A DNA stretch of 64,000 bases from Nageia nagi. Its lineage: Eukaryota > Pinophyta. The stretch covers positions 112,654,001-112,718,000 of the forward strand of contig JBITNC010000001.1 in assembly GCA_050084985.1 (NCBI GenBank), given 5' to 3'. Below, in pieces: positions 58,575 to 64,000 of this stretch. Position 1 is the stretch's first letter, and each line of letters starts with the position of its first letter. The notes beneath the pieces are model-generated. The model searched no databases. It had not been told where the DNA came from and was given only the letters and a program-made list of their open reading frames with translations. A program made the translations under genes and the position numbers.

Positions 58575-61130
58575 TAACTATAAAAAATCAAATAGTTGAA
58601 ATTGATCCATAATTATAACTTATATAAATAGATGACAAAAATTTATTCATATTTAATTGTTATTATGAATATTAAATTATTGTTATGTGATATTTATTAT
58701 ATATATTTTTATAAATAATATTTTCATGTGTCTTTATTAATATTTTTTTCATATTTTTATTTAATAATATTTATGTAATATATAAAGCTATTTAAGATAG
58801 GCACCTCTTGACATTTTGTAGATATATATTTAAGATATCTAAGCTAGTAATAAAATAGTTGAAATTGATCCACAATTAGAACTTGTGCAAATGGATGGTT
58901 GAAATGAAATGAAATATTATTAATGTCTAAGGTGGGCCAAAAGTGACCCAAGGGATTGGGAAAATAGGATAGTAAAAACTACAAGTAGGTGGACCAAAAG
59001 TGCCCAACCAAAGAGAAAATAGAATTGTTCATGTAAAACATGATATGCAAAGATGAGAGATCATCCATAATTAATCTCTTCTAACATTAGATGCAGATGA
59101 ATCATTTCTAAAAAAATCATTGATTTATCTTTTTCCATCATTGGTTTGAAGTCTCATAGTACATTGTCTAGTTACCTTGCTAATGTATAAATGATTTGGT
59201 GCTTATCATTTTTGACTAACATTTGCATCCATACTCGACCTATTAGTAATGGTGAAGTAGTTTATGATAAGTCAAGATTATGTAGGATAAGAGGCACTTA
59301 GATGAAATCTCTGTTGTTGACAAAAATAAATTGGTTCTCTAATATAAAGTTCAAGATAACATTGGTCATTATTACTAAAAAAAATGTTGATATAGAGCAT
59401 GAGTCACTCCTGAAGAGATAATAAAATTTTCCTCTAATATCATAGTATATTAGATAACAAAAAATAAAATGATATAGAGTTTCTATTTCTCCTAGGGAAT
59501 AAAATATACATATCTGCTACTCTCTTGGTATATGGTGATCTACTTTAACTCAAAGCTGATGGGAGCATACTTGAAGCTACCTAATGGATTTATTAAGTAG
59601 ACACTATATGACCATCTTGGATATGGAGAAAATGCTCATGATAAAAGGATAGCTTTGGGGGGAGGGAGGTAATGTAAGAGATCTAAGTGTAATGGATATA
59701 ATAGAGAGTGATGTCTTTCTAGATCTTGCAAAATATCTTTTCCTTCTTATTCTATGATGGTGGCTAAGGAACTCCAAGGGAGTAAGGAGTAAGTTTATCA
59801 ATATGAATCTAAATATTTTTTATAAGTATAGATACTTCAAAATACCATCCCCTCTATCTCCTCCTAAGCCACCTATTACTTATAGTTCAAAGATATGGGG
59901 TCCCAATCTTGGTTTGGAATACCACCCCCTCTGTCTCCTCCTAATACTCAAAGAAATGACCATCAAAGAGCATAAAGTAAGGTAAATGTATCTTCTACAC
60001 TTGGAAGGTATATCTACCATAGTGTGAAGCCTATGAAGATATGTAATGATCTTTGAGATAATCTCCAATCAAATAGGTGAAGATCCAAACTCTACATGGG
60101 TAATGGAGTGAGGGAATGTGCATTTGCATTGTATAAACCTTTGAATAAAAAGTATTTGTACTCATTCAACATGATAACATTTAGTTGGACTAAGACTAGG
60201 ATCCCATATCTCTGAATTGTAAGTAATAGTTGGCTTAGGAGGAGACATAGGGGGTGGTATTAATTCTCAACTCTTTTTCTCATATTTAATTATTATTGTA
60301 TATTTAATTATATATATATATGTTGCATATTTTGTGAGTATTTTAGTTTAATAATATTTATTAATATATAAAAATATTTAAGATAGACACCTTGGGATTG
60401 ATACCTCACAATTTTTTGTAGATCTGTAATTAAAATATCTTTAATTTAATATTTGTACTATAGTAAATATGTAGTAATACTATAAAAGTTTTATAAATAT
60501 AAAAAATATTTAAATAATTTAATTTATTGATAAAAAATATAGATTATTAAATCAGGAACACCTTAAAGATAATTGAATAATCAAAGCTCATTTGTATTAT
60601 TTTCTAATCAAACAACTCTCTTAATTAGATTTATATATAAGGAAATCCTAATATTATTACACTTAGAATATCTATCCTTACCTAGTAATGTCTTTCAATT
60701 TGTGAGGACAACCATCAAATTAATAAATTGTAAAGATAAATAATTAACCAAATAGGTTTAATGAAAAATATTACAATTGAAATGTAAATCCCCATCCTTT
60801 GACAATGTCACAAAAATTGGATATAAAGAGTATCCATTTTGAAATATGAACGAAGATATATCTATAAACTTTAACATGTAATGGTATAAATAAATCTTAT
60901 AGCCAATAATGAATACAAAAATAATTATTTAAATATTCATGTAGTCAATAATGAATATTTAGATAAAAGAATTGCTTGTAAAAAGTTATTTTTACATCAA
61001 TATTGCTTACATCATAGGATTTTACAAGGACTCTCACCCTTACTTTAGGTACCAAAACTTGAGACCTAGATGGAACCATACCTAGACATCATCACTAGGG
61101 TACCTATCATATTAACCACACTCAAATAAA
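58575..61130 (-). repeat. 3' non-coding end / putative LTR of gypsy B
   Basis: Inverted counterpart of 13291-16011. It includes the GAGGTGCCTATCTT block near 58800 and the short frames at 59604-59801 and 59880-60068, which mirror those in A. Confidence 0.55.
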
Positions 61131-62921
61131 ATATTTCAAATATTATAAAATGGATCTTTGTGAGGTACAAATCTTATTTTTGATACATAGAAGGGGTTTA
61201 AGTGAATGGCATTAAAGGTTTTTGGTTCATGTTTACCATCCATTGAAGATAATTTGTATGCCCATAATATTTTAGCTTCCACTATAAAAAATTCTCTTAG
61301 CCAATTTGCATCAAACTTTCCTTTGACTCCATTATTTGCAACTATTTTGTTGATGTTTTATTTTAACATCAAGTCTCCTACATCAAATCTTTTTAGCTTG
61401 ATCTTATTTTTGAATACACTCTTTAGTTTTACATGATATTCTTTCTGATGTTTAATTGGATGAAATTTCTTTTCATCAAGTTATTCTAACTATTACAATC
61501 TAGCCTTTCTTGCTTTCTCCTCTATTATATATCCATGTAGTGAAATCCTAAGGATGGTATTTACAATTCTAGTGGTACCAAAGCCTTATCTTCTTAAAGT
61601 AATGAGAAAGGAGTTATCCTAGTAGGAATCCTAACACTTGTTTAGTATGCCCAAAGTGCATAAGAAAATTAATCATGCCAATCTCTTTTGTACTTATCCT
61701 ATATTTTTTATAAATTGCTTTTAATTAGTTTGTTTGATGGTCTAGCTTGACAATTTCCTTTTGGATAATAAACTAAATAAAAATATTGGGTAATATGAAA
61801 TGTTTTACAAAAGGAATTCATATTCTTACCTTTAAAAGTTTTCCCATTATCCATTATCAATTATTGTGGGATGTCAAACCTTATGATGATGTTTTCAACC
61901 AAGAACTTGATTATCTATTCTTATGTAACTGATTTCATTGGAGCTACCTCTACCCATTTTGGAGTGTATTTTGTAGTTGTGATAATATATTTATGTCCAT
62001 CCCTTGAATGAGGATTAATCAAGCCAATTATATCTATAACTTAAATTTCAAAAAGCTATGGTGAAATAATTGTATTTAGTTCTTATGTTGGTTTCTTTTC
62101 CAAATTTGAATATTTTTAAAATTGAAGGTTGGTTCTGACATGGTCCTCACAATCTTCTTCCATATAAGGTAATAATATTCTCTACATAATATCTTGGTGT
62201 ATAATTATTTTGCAAATAAATTCCCTATGCATAGGACCTAATGTGCTTGTTCAAGTGTTGTTGTAGTTTCATGATGTGTGGTACATCTCAAAAAAGCCCC
62301 ATCAAATGATCTTTTGTATAATATGTAACCAATAATGACATATTTGAGAGCTAACCTTTTTAATATAATTTTATCATTTATATCAAAATGTTATGCAACT
62401 ATTTTATGTTTAAGCCTTAGGTTCTTCCTCTAGGAAGCATACAAAATTGACTAGGATGTCCCATTGATCATTGTAAAAATGTGGGAGAACTCCTCCATGA
62501 TGTCCACACTCTAGAGATAGATTGTACTAGTCATAATCATCAGGAAACTCCTCATGGATAGAGATACCATCATTCTAGGAAAACTTTGTGACAAGATCTA
62601 TAATTTGTTGACCTTTTATAGACTTTTGCTTTACTACATTCATGTCAAATTCTTGCAACAACATCAACCACTTAGCAACTCTTCCTAATAAATATCACTT
62701 AACTATGAGATATTTTAATGGATTAAGAGGGATCATAACATATGTAGTACAATATAGGAGATAATGCCTTGATTTTTTAGTAGCAAAAACTAAACTAAAA
62801 CAAAGTTTTTCCATAAGAGTGTACCTTATTTTATAGTTTATGAGAGTCTAGTTGAGATAATATATTGATATTTCATTCTTTGAATCATCTTGCTGACACA
62901 ACATTAACCCTAAGGTAAACA
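61131..62921 (-). pseudogene. Gypsy B integrase and RNase H remnant
   Basis: Minus-strand reading mirrors A: RNase H peptides near 62850-62750, integrase core near 62000-61800 (TKWVEVAPMKSV) and a C-terminal region to about 61200. A plus-strand open frame at 61206-61436 is the antisense of this conserved end and is not a gene. Stops are frequent. Confidence 0.65.
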
Positions 62922-64000
62922 AGGAACATCTACTAATATGCAAGGAAAGAGAGTTAGATTCATCACAAGGTTGTAATTTCCATTCCTTAATTTTTCTGAG
63001 TTGTTAAAAAATATTATGATTCTATTTGGATTACTTTCATCATTCTAATGATACACCCAAATATTATAAAATTTAAATTGTATTCTTTGCACTATATTGA
63101 TTATTTATGGGCTAAATTTTAACCTTTAACTCCTTCAAAGATGCTTCTTATTCATCTACCAAGTTAGCTTCCAACACAAGTTTTCTATGTAATTCCCAAC
63201 TATCAAAAATGATAAATTATCATATTTTAGAGTCCATAAGTTTCAAACTATTTTCTCATGTACCTTAAATTGTATATCATATGTTTATGGTGATACAAAG
63301 CACCAATAGTTTAAATTTGAGAGAATAAATCTTACTAATTTATTCTTGTAAGGTTCTCCAAGGTGGCCTTCAATGAATATTTACACATCATTAACAATAT
63401 CATTTTTGTAACTATTGTATGGAGGTTGTATAAAAGTACATAAGCATGGTTTAAATAGTGGAGATTATTTCTTCATCAAATATTATGGATGTAAAAGCAT
63501 TGATAACCTAAATACAAAGATGGATGCATAAGAGGCACATCCATTAGTGGACAAGATACATGATGCAGTCATGGTTTTAAGGATAACATAAAATAATAGA
63601 TAAAGTTCAAAACTCAAGATGAGTTATGGATCTTCAGAAAAAAACATGGATAATGATGCATTTCTTTCAATATGACATGATGTTATTTTCCAAGTTACAA
63701 CAATCTACAAAAGAGAAAAAATAGTAATAAAAACCCTTTTGGGCACTATTGAACAAAGGATAATTTGAAAATTGTATTTCTAGTGGGTGCCTTGGAAAGA
63801 AAAAATCAATCTTTATACCTAGTGTGGATGCCTCAAAATGAACCTTTATGTATTTATTAAATCATTTTAATCCCTTAACAATGTATTATTTAAAAAGGGA
63901 TTAAAAATGTATAAGAGAGGTGCAGGCCATGCATTTGACCCTTGTGGAATGTACAAGGGGTCAAAATATCAAAGTCATGTAAACTTGTATCATATATAAA
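62922..64000. other. AT-rich DNA, nothing recognised
   Basis: It lies where the upstream half of gypsy B would be, but similarity with A stops sharply at 62921. No domain was read on either strand. Confidence 0.4.

Larger units (their letters stand above)
58575..62921 (-). mobile_element. Ty3/gypsy element B, 3' half, inverted copy of A
   Basis: Reverse-complement similarity with A runs from A 11027 / B 62921 to A about 16011 / B about 58575. It begins abruptly at the block GTTTACCTTAAGGGTAATGT in A. B lacks about 525 bases equivalent to A 11544-12068. The two copies diverge considerably, so they are separate old insertions or an old duplication. The 5' half is absent or unrecognisable before 64000. 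Confidence 0.8.

Noticed and set aside
61206-61436. 76-codon plus-strand open frame, similar to the minus-strand frame at 13075-13257
   Set aside because: Both are antisense to the same conserved integrase C-terminal region of gypsy A and B, so the similarity reflects the transposon, not a gene.

Overview
This is plant nuclear DNA, very AT-rich and dominated by old, nested LTR retrotransposons, with one convincing intact host gene. Eukaryotic TATA boxes, initiator-tRNA-Met primer sites, Ty1/copia and Ty3/gypsy polyproteins, and plant-type host fragments (PPR, mitochondrial-type DEAD-box helicase, glyoxal oxidase) all point to a land plant. The low gene density and the age of the nested elements suggest a large genome, perhaps a gymnosperm; that is inference, not proof.

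Layout. 1-16011: a decayed Ty3/gypsy element (A, + strand). Its gag/protease region was split by copia element 1 (497-8633, TSD ATTTT). 15930-17658: a direct duplication enclosing a PIF1-like helicase fragment and a 67-bp-arm palindrome. 17369-28003: about 10.6 kb bounded by inverted repeats of about 600 and 540 bp. It encloses mostly unannotated AT-rich DNA and the only intact gene, a single-exon secreted glyoxal/galactose-oxidase-type copper radical oxidase (minus strand, 25099-26721). 28004-31825: no gene seen. 31831-41443: full-length copia element 2 (TSD GTAAC, LTRs about 98% identical), with a 3.7-kb leader holding PPR gene fragments and a gag-pol frame broken by eight stops and one frameshift. 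42036-44685: two copies of a small non-autonomous LTR element arranged head to head. 44697-49102: a minus-strand copia (TSD CTTAG) inserted at the edge of that element. 51340-57277: a decayed Ty3/gypsy (E). 58575-62921: a second copy of gypsy A's 3' half, inverted (B).

The most unusual signal is that copia elements 1 and 2 are diverged relatives. They share LTR ends, a GCATGCTTA-rich leader tract and the same 3' tandem-repeat modules. Both also carry fragments of different host genes at the same place in the leader, between the primer site and the GCATGCTTA tract: a DEAD-box RNA helicase piece in antisense in element 1, and PPR pieces in sense in element 2. This looks like a copia lineage with a recurrent host-sequence cargo position. 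The second notable signal is the pair of inverted repeats around the oxidase gene, which could be the ends of one gene-carrying mobile unit or two independent insertions.

The genes do not form an operon or pathway. The oxidase is the only probable working gene and the rest is mobile-element history. All identifications come from reading motifs by eye; no searches were run.
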